In this document: positions 11,360 through 21,028 of the stretch, piece by piece
Layout of the letters: each line of letters begins with the position of its first letter
Numbering within the stretch: position 1 is the stretch's first letter
NCBI GenBank assembly: GCA_023374045.1
Contig: CM041776.1
Coordinates: forward strand, 320,689,925-320,753,924
Length of the DNA stretch: 64,000 nucleotides
From: Limonium bicolor
Lineage: Eukaryota > Streptophyta > Magnoliopsida > Caryophyllales > Plumbaginaceae
Direction: 5' to 3'
Position numbers and translations under genes: made by a program
The notes under the pieces: generated by a model
What the model saw: the letters and a program-made list of their open reading frames with translations, nothing else
Told to the model about the DNA's origin: nothing
The model's database searches: none

Positions 11360-12100
11360 TCAGTACTGTCTGAAAGTTAAATTTAAACGGCCAGGTCGGA
11401 TGTGGGTCTCATTCACTAGAGCTGGTGGGGCGGTATTGAGCTTAATGCTCTTAATTCCATGATATACAAGCCTCGATTCTCCACCAAATACCAACACACA
11501 CATCCCCAGACTTGAGGATGATCTTGCTTGCTAGATCCATCCTCTTCTGGTCTCCATAGATGAACTCAGCATCATCGCCGATGGAGAATGACACAACCGG
11601 TATTCCTCTGGTGATGGACTCGGTCGTCTCATCACGGTCCTGGTGCATCCCAAGCTTTCCTCCCTGCTCGTAGTAGTTGACGATGCAGACGTCAGGTGTA
11701 ATGTCGGGTAATGGATAAGTCTCACAGTCTTGAGCAATATCCATTGCGTTTCTCACCAAGGTTAGGAAACTCTCAGGTATCCTAGGTATTGATACGCCAC
11801 TACCATCCTCACCTCTCGATAAACCCTAGCTTGCGGATCCCAATCTTTCCCTAAGCACATCATGTGCAATTTCATCTTAGAACCACTACTAAATACAGGG
11901 GTATAAAATCCTCCCATGCCCTTACCCAAAGCTCTACACTCATTCACTATGGCGATTTGCTCATCTAGGGTTAGGAACTCTCTGAGAAGTATCATGCCCG
12001 GTCTGACCACATGACACAACTCGCCAGGGTACTCCCGTCTTTCTTCCACGGGTCTAGGTGATCTCGTCTTGTAGTGTGGGATAGCAGATATCGAAGTCTC
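11360..12100 (-). pseudogene. Captured ALKBH1-like AlkB dioxygenase inside the Tekay element
   Basis: AlkB proteins are Fe(II)/2-oxoglutarate dioxygenases that remove methyl groups from DNA or RNA bases. The reading starts with VVRPGMILLREFLT and the substrate-side segment KMKLHMMCLGKDWDPQ. It goes on to CIVNYYEQGGKLGMHQDRDE with the metal ligands of the HxD motif (His 11643-11645, Asp 11637-11639), then PVVSFSIGDDAEFIYGDQ. After a frameshift comes the distal His in YHGI (11459-11461) and the 2-oxoglutarate-binding RxxxxxR as RLNLTFR, with stop at 11360-11362. All catalytic residues are thus preserved across frames. Frameshifts lie near 12070, 11808-11816 and in a TG repeat at 11492-11503. 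The block has no internal intron and is in the same orientation as gag and pol. It resembles cellular plant ALKBH1-type proteins, as I recall them, more than the AlkB domains of plant RNA viruses. The copy cannot make one full protein as it stands. Confidence 0.85.
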
Positions 12101-12230
12101 CTAAGAGATAAAAGGTTTCCTAGGTAAGTCGTTTATCTAAAGCGGTAATTAAAACACACATTCATGCTAAGGTAAAGCGTTTAACACTTAGTCATGCTCT
12201 CATACAATGGTTAAGGTTTCAAATGCTAAC
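12101..12230 (-). other. Candidate intron 4 (130 bp), between gag and AlkB
   Basis: On the minus strand the donor is GAAG|GTTAGC and the acceptor CTCTTAG|GAGAC. Splicing would join the Gag C-terminus (ending TQRGE) in frame to a segment reading GDFDICYP, which I recall resembling the stretch before the catalytic domain in plant ALKBH1-like proteins. That frame then meets a frameshift near 12070. An alternative donor six bases upstream gives the same phase. Confidence 0.5.
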
Positions 12231-12567
12231 CTTCACCGCGCTGGGTACTAGTACCAGCGCCCGAAGCTCCCGCTGCATTCAGCACACGGTTGCCCGGCGG
12301 GTTCCTCTGGTCTGCTGCTGCTGCTCTGCCCCTCTGGGCTTGGGGCGCCGGCCCCCTCTGGCCACCTCGAGCTCCACCTCCTCCAGTAGGTGCGCTCTGA
12401 GTCCCCTTCGACGGGCGGTACGCTCGGCTCTCCGGATTCGCGAAGCACTCGAACGACCTATGGCCTTTCTTCCCACAGTGGTGGCAGTCCACCGCTTGCC
12501 CTGCAATCAACACCCGGGTGGTCTTTACCACAACGCTTGTAGTGAAAGTGGCGCTGGGGTGCAGAAC

Positions 12568-12652
12568 CTATTATCATACAACAATCTGATTAATACAAGG
12601 ACGGTAATGGATAGTGTAATACACAACTCATTCACAAGGTTAGATCGCTTAC
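12568..12652 (-). other. Candidate intron 3 in gag (85 bp)
   Basis: On the minus strand the donor is AAGG|GTAAGCG, close to plant consensus, and the acceptor GATAATAG|GTTCTG. The segment is AT-rich against GC-rich flanks. Removal keeps one frame from SAPPK into GSAPQRHFHYKRCGK. Confidence 0.72.
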
Positions 12653-12777
12653 CCTTAGGGGGTGCAGATCTGAGAGGCTGGACATCATAGGTAGGCCCGG
12701 TCAGCATCGGAACCTTCTCCTTGCCCTTCTGGCTGGCCTGCTCCTTCTTCTTCCCCCTCCAGGAGAACTTTTTCTTC

Positions 12778-12870
12778 CTGTGATCGTCAAAGTGTTAGGA
12801 ATAGCAGGTATAAAAGCAGGCAGCAAGTAAGTAATTTAAATGAATTAAATAACTTAAAAGCGGTTCTTAC
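12778..12870 (-). other. Candidate intron 2 in gag (93 bp)
   Basis: On the minus strand the donor is GGGAA|GTAAGAAC and the acceptor GATCACAG|GAAGAAA. It contains long AT runs unlike the exons. Removal joins GSKGGK to KKKFSWRG in one open frame. Confidence 0.75.
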
Positions 12871-12996
12871 TTCCCGCCCTTGCTGCCTCCGCCTCCAGCC
12901 ACAACCTCAGCCTCCTTCTCGGGGCCTTACGCTTCTGCCCCTGGCTGTCATCCCGGCTGTTCACAGCTCGGTCCGAGAAGCAGCATCATAGCACTC

Positions 12997-13074
12997 CTAC
13001 AATGCATCAATGAGTTCCCCGAACTTGTAATAAATCAAACTGAGTTACAAGGTATAATCTGTCAACTAATTTAC
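12997..13074 (-). other. Candidate intron 1 in gag (78 bp)
   Basis: On the minus strand the donor is TCCAG|GTAAATT and the acceptor GCATTGTAG|GAGTGC. The unspliced frame stops inside this segment; removal joins YLTVQ to ECYDAAS in phase 0. The size fits a minimal plant intron. Confidence 0.75.
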
Positions 13075-13942
13075 CTGGACCGTAAGGTATAAAGCAGCAC
13101 CCATGGCGGCCTTGATAGCATATCGTAGTCCGCCTCTGAACTTCTCCACCTTCACGGTGTCAGAATACAACTCCCGGGACAAAGTCCAACAGCCCATGAA
13201 TGAGGAGTAGTACTGATCCACTGTCAGACTACCCTGCCTCAGAGCCTCGAACTCTTCCCTCTTCCTCTGCTTCAAGTGAGCAGGATAGTACTTTTCCCTC
13301 AACAACTCCACAAAACCCGTCCAACCGAAACCCTCTATAGCAGTGTAGTGTGCCTTCACGGACCTCCACCAAGTGCTGGCGGCGTCCCTCAGATGGAAGG
13401 CTGCTATACCGACCCGGTGCTCAGCAGGCACATGAATGGCGTCAAAGGCCTTCTCGTGCTCGATAATATATCTCTCCAGGACGGTGGGGTCAGCTACTCC
13501 GTCGTAAGTAGGTACTCGCGTGTCGGCGACGCTCTTTAGCCAGTTTGGCTCTCTCGGTGCGGGTACGGGTGGGACTATGGGTGGCGCTCCGATCCGGATG
13601 CCTCCCATCTGGGCTAGCTGAGCAAAGACGGCAGCTACCGTCTCAGCAACGCCCACGGCATGGGTCTCAGGAGGACCTCCTCCAGACCCGCCGCCTCTAC
13701 CTCTACCTCTGCCTGACGAACGTCTTCCAGTAGACATCTGAAGAATTCAGAATCAAAGTCAACTCTCGGTATAAATACCGTACTTTTCTCAACCATAAGT
13801 TCACATAGCCCTGAAAGGCGTAAAACACATTGTCCCCGACAATCTCCTAACTCAAATCGTTTACAACTTCCTCATTGGTACTCGTATATGAATAACCTAA
13901 GCTCACGGTACTTAGACTACTATCTCTTGTAATCAGAGCGGT

Positions 13943-13954
13943 ACTCTGATACCA
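13943..13954 (-). other. Tekay primer binding site (initiator tRNA-Met)
   Basis: On the minus strand TGGTATCAGAGT begins four bases after the end of the 5' LTR. It matches the complement of the 3' end of plant initiator tRNA-Met (normally TGGTATCAGAGC) except for the last base. This site primes minus-strand cDNA synthesis and fixes the element's orientation. Confidence 0.92.
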
Positions 13955-13958
13955 CTTT

Positions 13959-16900
13959 TGTAACACCCCTACTATATCCGGCTCCTAATTATAATATAAA
14001 CGTCGTACTTAGTAAATAAATTGCAACGGTAAATAACAGACTGTCGTTCTAATGGTGTCACTGTTATCACTCGCCCATACGGGTGATAACGAGTTACATG
14101 ATAATCAACATACGAAACGTATTCCCGCAGTGACCACAAGAGATAGATAGTAGTGCTTAAACAATCTAAAATACATACAACACAACCACAAACCGTACAC
14201 GTGAGCGTCTAACCAAACATACACCTCGGTTTACAAACCCGAGTCCAAAATAACAGTAGTCTCAATCCGTACCAAGTCTAACCAAAAGTAAATACAACTG
14301 TCGCGCCCCGCGTCGACCCTCCAGCTAGTCTCCTGAAATAAAAATGGTTTGTGGTATGGAATCAGCCCCTGCTGAGTATGTTATCACATGCCCCGTCATG
14401 CCTCCTCAAACCCCTCAATTAATTGGTCGAGAGCATGAGATTCGTTACATGCAATACCGTTTTAATATTTAAACTGTAAAACATTTAACAGTAATATCCA
14501 TACAATAACACAACCATCAACACACATAATATAAACCACACAGTATGACCAATGAACAACAAGGCGAAACAACGAAAATAATAAACAAGTATCAACTCCC
14601 GTCCTTGGTATAAAACCCAATATTGTTCACCAACGTACAAGTCTCAACTGTAATAAATGTTCGGTTATACCTAGTGACATCGTCTCGTTACAAAACGACG
14701 TGTCTCTAAATTACCCATATACTATGGCGGGTCACCCACGGCGGTAGCCACTCCAACGGTAGAGTCTCCGACCAACGAACCATCCTAGTTCACGGAAAAT
14801 TTTCTTGATACTTGCGGACCCGTACGCGGACATCCTGGTATCGTTTTTGTGATCACAGCTCGCACCAAGAGCCACATCCTCTTGGCTTTGTTATGTTAAT
14901 TAATTATACCATCGCATCTTATTACTAAATTTTCTAACACAACAGACTAAGGTCGTTAGTCTAATCCGGAGTTCGTAAACTCGGGATCCAGTGTTAGATA
15001 CGAGAGCGGCGTTTAGAAAGGCTAGTGCTCCGTATTAAAGTATCGGATAATATGTATATCTTATTATCCTAGTGCTACAACGTTTTTCTGACGATCCTTA
15101 TATTACATATAGGATAGCACCATATCCGCTAGTTCGTTTTTTATATATATAGGTCCATAAATACGAACCAATACTGTTAACGCAACAACAATAAATAATA
15201 AGCAGCTAAAAATATACAGTTCATGCATATTTATTCACACAATCAGACAAACAATCTTATCACAGATTACACAGAAGTCTGAACTGAGGAAGCCCTCAGA
15301 GACAATCAGAGACACGTAACAAAATACCGTTCACCCTGAATGTATAAACGTGGAGTATGAATCAGCTAGATCCGATGCTCCCCGTGTCGTCTCTAACAGT
15401 CTAATAATACATAACACTACTGATTAGAATCCCGTATAACAACATAACTCTACGGTACCCCGTACCGTCACTAATACCTCACGGTTAATCCCCCGTTATT
15501 AACTGTCAACGTTTGTCGGGTTTTCGGCTTAACTCGGGATTTGGAAAAACGTTATATTACATGCGTAGTCTCGTCTCGTATATTAATATACTTAATATTG
15601 AACTTTATTATCGCATGTAATTTAATATACCCTTGTATATTATATAGTTTGTTTCCATATTGCATGTATAATTCTTAATCATATATTATACATTTCACCT
15701 TAGTATTTATTTTCCTAAGGTTTGTTTTTCCAAGTTAAATGTAGTATAATTCATATGTAAAAATACTTTGAATTATATAAATCCTTATTATTCCATGTAT
15801 ACTCCTAACATTAGAATTTCCATATCTAATGTTTGTAATTCTTTTCCCTTTATCTTATATCATTTTAATTATGATAATATATGGTTATTGAACCATATTA
15901 TATTTTTCCACTCCATAACATATATTTATTTATAGACATGTATTATGGGACTATTTATTATATGGTAAGTCTTTATAATATATTCATTCTCTTTTAATGA
16001 ATATTTCTTATATTATAAATGTTATACCCTTATAACATTAAAAACCATATTATAAATCTTTATTCAAAAATGTTCATATTACCGAACAACACCTATTTTC
16101 TTAAATATTTACAAAATCCACCACATATTTTATATAATGTTATATTATAGTTATATAACATATATTATGACATTTATGCCATTAAAACAATTATAACCTA
16201 TAGTTATAAATTGTTATTAAATACCAAACAGCCCCTGATACTCTCGGTTTTTTTATTATCTCCCACTATACTTCCATAAATTACAAATCAACCCCAAATT
16301 ATATTTCATTGTTACACTTATAATATATACCTTATATTATAATCCTTAAACCTTAATATAATTATAACCTATAGTTTTAAATGGTTATAATTACCGAACA
16401 GACCCTAGGGTCTATTTTAATTAAATTCCTACCACCTAACTTTGTATAATTACCAAATCTCCCCAATTTATAATACATAGTTTTCTAATGTCATTAAAAC
16501 TATATATTATACATATATCTTTATAAAACCTTATATAACTCCAAAAATTACCAAACTATACCAAAAGGTTATAAATATCATTCCTAACCTTATACTTTCT
16601 ATAATTCTCGGTTTATACACATATGTTACCCATTTGTAACAATGTTATGAAATATCATATATTATACTTATATAATCCATTTTAACTCCAAATTTAGCCA
16701 AATAAACTTCTAAAAATTCCTAATAACCTAAGGTCTGTACTAAATTCCATTTAGTACCCCAAAGTTTCGAAAATCACAATATCACCCCATCTCTTATAAA
16801 TCTTTTACAATTTAATAACTATCTTATTATAAGGTAGTATTTTAATTTCTTAAATTCTCCAAACTTGGTCAAAGTCTCCTATATAGTCAACTTTGACTTC

Positions 16901-18828
16901 TAATACCAAATTGGAACCAAACTTTCGGTAATTACCTATTATACCCTATACTTTCTATTTTTACAATTTTGACCCAAAACTTTATAAAATGTTATAATTT
17001 TTATTAAATTCATTTAAAAACCCTAAATTCCTCTAAATTATGCCCACAGCTTTATAATTTACTAGTAATTACCGTTTGACCCCAACCTTAATTATATAAG
17101 CATAAATTAAACTAAGTAAGCTTTAAACTTAAATTAAAATGGCCTAATGACATGGCCTTATTACAACTTTACTTTATAACATAAAATTACACATAAAATA
17201 GCTCCAATTATACTATAAGTTCTCAACCTTGCTGTAGCTTAATTATTTTTCCACATAATGTCATAATTTGACCATTATGTTAATTAAATCACTTAAATGA
17301 CTAGCTTAATTTATCTTAGTCATTTTTTTCCACACTTAGGTTAAAATCACCCATATAAACAACTCAACTCTCAGCACATATAATATATATGCTGAAAAAT
17401 CATAAAATCATAAGTTTAAGGTGTTTATACCTTGGTTTATCCTTAATAACACCTCGGCAGCTTGGAGGAAAAATCACCACATCATTTAGAAATGTTTAAT
17501 ACACCAAAATAAGATATGGTTATACTCCAAGCATGAGCTAACCAATTAGAACAATTAAATGTAAGATTTATGGCAAAAATCACCTTAAAAATGCAAGGTA
17601 GTCTCCAAAGGGTTTCGGCCTGAATTGAACACACCACATGGTGTTAAATTCACCATAAAAACATGGGGAATAGCTAGACAACAACAAGCTGCTATGGTAA
17701 TAGGTTTTACATTGGCAAAATGCCTTAAAGAATGATATTTCCTTTGATTTTCGGCCACCCTTGCTCCAAATGGTTAACCAACTGAATTAACATGTAAATA
17801 TGAAGATTATGAGTGAATAAACTCATAGAAATCAGAAGAAGAAAACCGGATGGAGAATAGAAATCCTTAAGGTATGTTTTTACCTTATAATGTAAATTTT
17901 GACCACCTTGGTCCCAAAGATTGCTTCAGCCGAGATTGATTGTTGTTCAAGGTTTAAAACACTGAGAATGAGCCATGGAAAGTGATAGATTATAAGCTCC
18001 ATGTGTAGGTAATGGAAAGATGAAGAAAAGGAGCTAAAATATGCCTTAAACCATTACCTTAGGTGCAAAAGAGATTGATTTGCCTTGAATGCTCAAGAAC
18101 ACAACTTGAGAGGGTTAGGAAATGCTAATGGCTTGGCTGGAATGGGACAAGAGGAAAGAGAAAGAATGAAAATGTGATTTAATGAATGAAAAGTAGAAAA
18201 TGGAATAGTAAATGGTGATTCACCAACTTAGCTAGATATTTTGTATTAAAGCTGAATGTGCTGTCCTCCATTCTCCATGCTGCCGACTTACTAAGGGTAA
18301 GGATGGTCATTAATTGACCATTGACTATACTTAGTCAATTTTGCTTAAAAATGCACTATTTGGATTACTATTCACAAATTAATGCCATATTTCTGTTTTT
18401 TTTTTGAAATATTGATTTTAGACCTTCTAATGTGGTACATTATAGTACATAAGTATATCAAGGTCTAATCCAATGCCTAACACCACTCAAAACCCACTCA
18501 GAAAGTTAATTTTCTCAAAAACGTGCTTTAAGGAATTTTAAAGCACAATTTGTGTTAGAACATGTTTTAGAGCTTGGTTTCCTTTGAGAATGGTTTTATA
18601 ATGTTCATTACTTCATTATAATACTTAGGAATCCACTTTGGATCCTATTTGAGGTCATACAATCTCTATGGTGTCTTAAAGCACATTTTTTGGTTTTACC
18701 GATCTTAAGGCCTGTTTTGCCTTGTTGAGATCTTTAGATTGTTCCCCCAATGGTATTTAGATGTTTATTAACCATCTTAGATCATTAATAGATCATTTAA
18801 TTAAGTTTTTAAGGTTAGGGGTATTTCA
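13959..18828 (-). repeat. Tekay 5' LTR (about 4.87 kb)
   Basis: A direct repeat of 2555-7356 with many single-base changes and small indels, for example around 15100-15140 and 17100-17120. In minus orientation it starts TGAAATACCCC at 18828 and ends GGGGTGTTACA at 13959, next to the PBS. It would hold the element's promoter and the start of its RNA. No coding sequence is credible in it. Confidence 0.93.
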
Positions 18829-19431
18829 AAAATAGTTGTTATAATCGGAACTAAAGTAAGCCAAGAATTTTTGTCGTACATTTCCTCCCCTGCTGAGGCG
18901 ATCACTAAGGCGATTTAGTTGGCGATTTCTTTTGAGCTGTTAGGCTTGTTTTCATCCGGTTTTCGGGTGCTCTATTCAGAGAGTAGGAGTAGTATGGTGA
19001 TAGGACTTTAGATGGGATGTGGAGGTTGGAGCCATTACTCATACTACTATACTGGCCACGTAAGGGTTATAGGGGAGTTAGTGAGTTTAATGCTCACTAA
19101 AAGAGAAGCTTTTTCCAGTTATATGAAGACACGTATAGGAGTAGTAATTATGATTTCCAGTAATGAAGTCCTCAACTACCAGAATGAAGGAAAATCCATA
19201 CGTGGAGGTGCAGGTTTCATTGGAAATAGTTTCAAAGTTTCTCATTTCTCTGTGCATGGAACTAGTAACCAACAGACTTTGATCATCGGTATTATCCAAC
19301 AGATAACCTGGTTTCTAGTTATTAGAAGGAGTGATTTTAAACTTACTCTAACTAGTCCTTTTCGAGATCACAACTCAAGGTGGTTTAAGGGGAGGAAAAC
19401 AAGTAGAGACAAGGTACAAAGGAGAGTTTAC

Positions 19432-21028
19432 ATGTTCAGAATGGAAGGAGTCTTATCGAAATGGCAAGATTTGAAGATACATCCAGGAGAACTGGAGAAA
19501 GTAGATGGTGACTTGCTTCGGTTTGAGACAGAAAACTCAGAGATCAACAGCTCCCTCTTTGGTAAGATCTGGCACACGAGCAAAATCTCTGCTAAGACTC
19601 TGCAGAATTTCTCGGTCAATCTGTGGAAGCCAAAAAGCTTCATAAAGGTCAGTGATATGGGTCATAATAAATTCACAATCAAGTTTACTACTAATTCTGA
19701 TATGAAGATGGTGCTTGTTAATGGCCCTTGGCATTTCCACAATAGGCTGCTGGTTCTGATGCCTATTAACCCATCGATACATATAGAGGAACATAACCCA
19801 AAGAATCTGAAACTTTGAGCAGGAGTTCATAACCTTCCTATGATGTTTTTTTAATAAAACTTCAGCTATTACCTTGGGTAATAAGATAGGAACCTTTATT
19901 GGATGTGTAGAGAAGATTAATCCTCCCTCGTCTAAGACTCTACGCATAAGGGTGGAAATTGACATTATAGAACCTTTATGCAGAGTCATAGTTGTGAATG
20001 ATGGGCAAAAAGACAGAGCTTGTAGAATTTCCTATGAGAATCTCCCTAGTTTATGTTTCAGATGTGGTACTCTGGACCACACAACAGTAGAGTGTAACTT
20101 GAAGAAAAAGGATAGAGATTCAATTGAGAGATATGGGGCTTGGTTAAGATCTGAGTATGCTGGGTCTATAGCAGCTCTCTCTGAGGATTTTCTTCTGGAA
20201 CAGAACTGTAAGCTTCTACAGGCCAGGGGAAATAATATCAACCAGAATACTATATCTATCTGTGAGGTCACTGATCAGGTGATGATGCTTAAAGATGGAT
20301 CTAGCAGCAAAATCCATGATGATCTAGTGGATAGTAACAGGATGAATAAAGGGAAGGAGAAATTAGATGGAAATTCTCGAATCTGGAAAAATTCTCTAGT
20401 TCCTTCTAACACTGCTATTTGTATAGAAGAACCTAAGTCGAATGAAGATAAGTCTGTGAGGAATAATCGATCAGAGAAGGATAAAGAGTAGTTCTTTGAT
20501 TATGAGGAGGGATAACAGGAAGTCAATCTCAGTCATGATACGGTCAATCCTCCTGGTTTTGAACACATTACAGCTGATATGAGAGTGCAAAACAAGAGAG
20601 ATTTGTATAACTGTTTCAACTGGGCAAAAGTAGTGGAGAGATTTAGTTCCCAGACTTCTAAAAAATAAAAACTTCTTCTAGACTCTCAGGTGGACATTGA
20701 TATGTCAATAGCACAGATCATGCAGGAAGCAGATTCGAAAGGAAAGGCACAAACTGGGTACAATCAGAAAGAGAAATCTAAGAAGTCTCTGACTGAATTA
20801 ACTCAAAAAGATGGAAAAGGTATTTTGTTCCATCCTGGCAAGACAGGAAAGAGTATTTCCAAGCTCAGCATCAAAATCAGTAAGAAGAAGAATAGGATTC
20901 TTAAGTCTCTAGTGATCAAATCTTCCAATAATGAAGAAGAGATCAAGGACTCTCAAGAGGAAGTTCTTCTCAGTCTCAGGCAGACCTTGCAGTGGTGCAA
21001 GGCTGCCAGTCCCAATGACTTGTGTTAG
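19432..21028 (+). pseudogene. LINE ORF1 (DUF4283 and CCHC zinc knuckle), broken
   Basis: The first part contains a DUF4283-type RNA-binding fold (FSVNLWKPKSFIKVSDMG, GPWHFHNRLLVLM). It stops at 19818 and resumes in another frame with LGNKIGTFIG and the knuckle CFRCGTLDHTTVEC, a C-x2-C-x4-H-x4-C motif, near 20057. A basic, low-complexity C-terminal part follows (20690-21028). ORF1 proteins of plant L1 elements coat the LINE RNA for reverse transcription at the target. At least two frame breaks and several stops show it is dead. Confidence 0.85.

Larger units (their letters stand above)
12231..13737 (-). pseudogene. gag: Tekay gag, apparently split by three introns
   Basis: The first part (13737-13075) starts with a Gly/Arg-rich leader and contains a retrotransposon Gag domain (STWWRSVKAHY, REKYYPAHLKQRK, FEALRQGSLTVDQYY). 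It then continues over three short exons with intervening GT...AG segments removed: TVQ|ECYDAASR, a Lys/Gly-rich stretch GGGGSKGGK|KKKFSWRGKKK, and SAPPK|GSAPQRHFHYKRCGK. The last exon has a zinc knuckle CHHCGKKGHRSFEC of C-x2-C-x4-H-x4-C type and a Gly/Gln/Arg-rich tail. Gag builds the virus-like particle and its knuckle binds element RNA. Besides the intron-like gaps, real damage is present: a stop and frame change after ECYDAASRTE and a one-base shift just before the knuckle. The start chosen is the ATG at 13737, the first in frame after the PBS. Confidence 0.85.
2555..18828 (-). mobile_element. Tekay/Del-type chromovirus (Ty3/gypsy) with ~4.8-kb LTRs and a captured AlkB gene
   Basis: A complete but degenerate LTR retrotransposon of about 16.3 kb in minus orientation. 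In element order it has the 5' LTR (13959-18828), PBS (13943-13954), gag with zinc knuckle, an AlkB dioxygenase block, protease, RT, RNase H, integrase with C-terminal chromodomain, polypurine tract and 3' LTR (2555-7356). The gag-PR-RT-RH-IN order plus chromodomain places it in the Tekay/Del chromovirus group, where long LTRs are usual. LTR ends on the minus strand are TGAAATACCCC and GGGGTGTTAC(A). The two LTRs are near-identical with scattered substitutions and short indels. Flanks do not show a 5-bp target duplication (2550-2554 TAGAG against 18829-18833 AAAAT). The element sits at the 5' end of an older LINE. Confidence 0.93.

Noticed and set aside
11360..12100. AlkB as an intact host gene into which the retrotransposon inserted
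   Set aside because: The block lies between gag and protease of one continuous element with matching LTRs outside; the reverse nesting is not possible, and the frame is broken.
13943..13954. tRNA-like match TGGTATCAGAG
   Set aside because: Only the 12-18 bases complementary to the tRNA 3' end are present; these are primer binding sites (also at 51557 and 61343), not tRNA genes.
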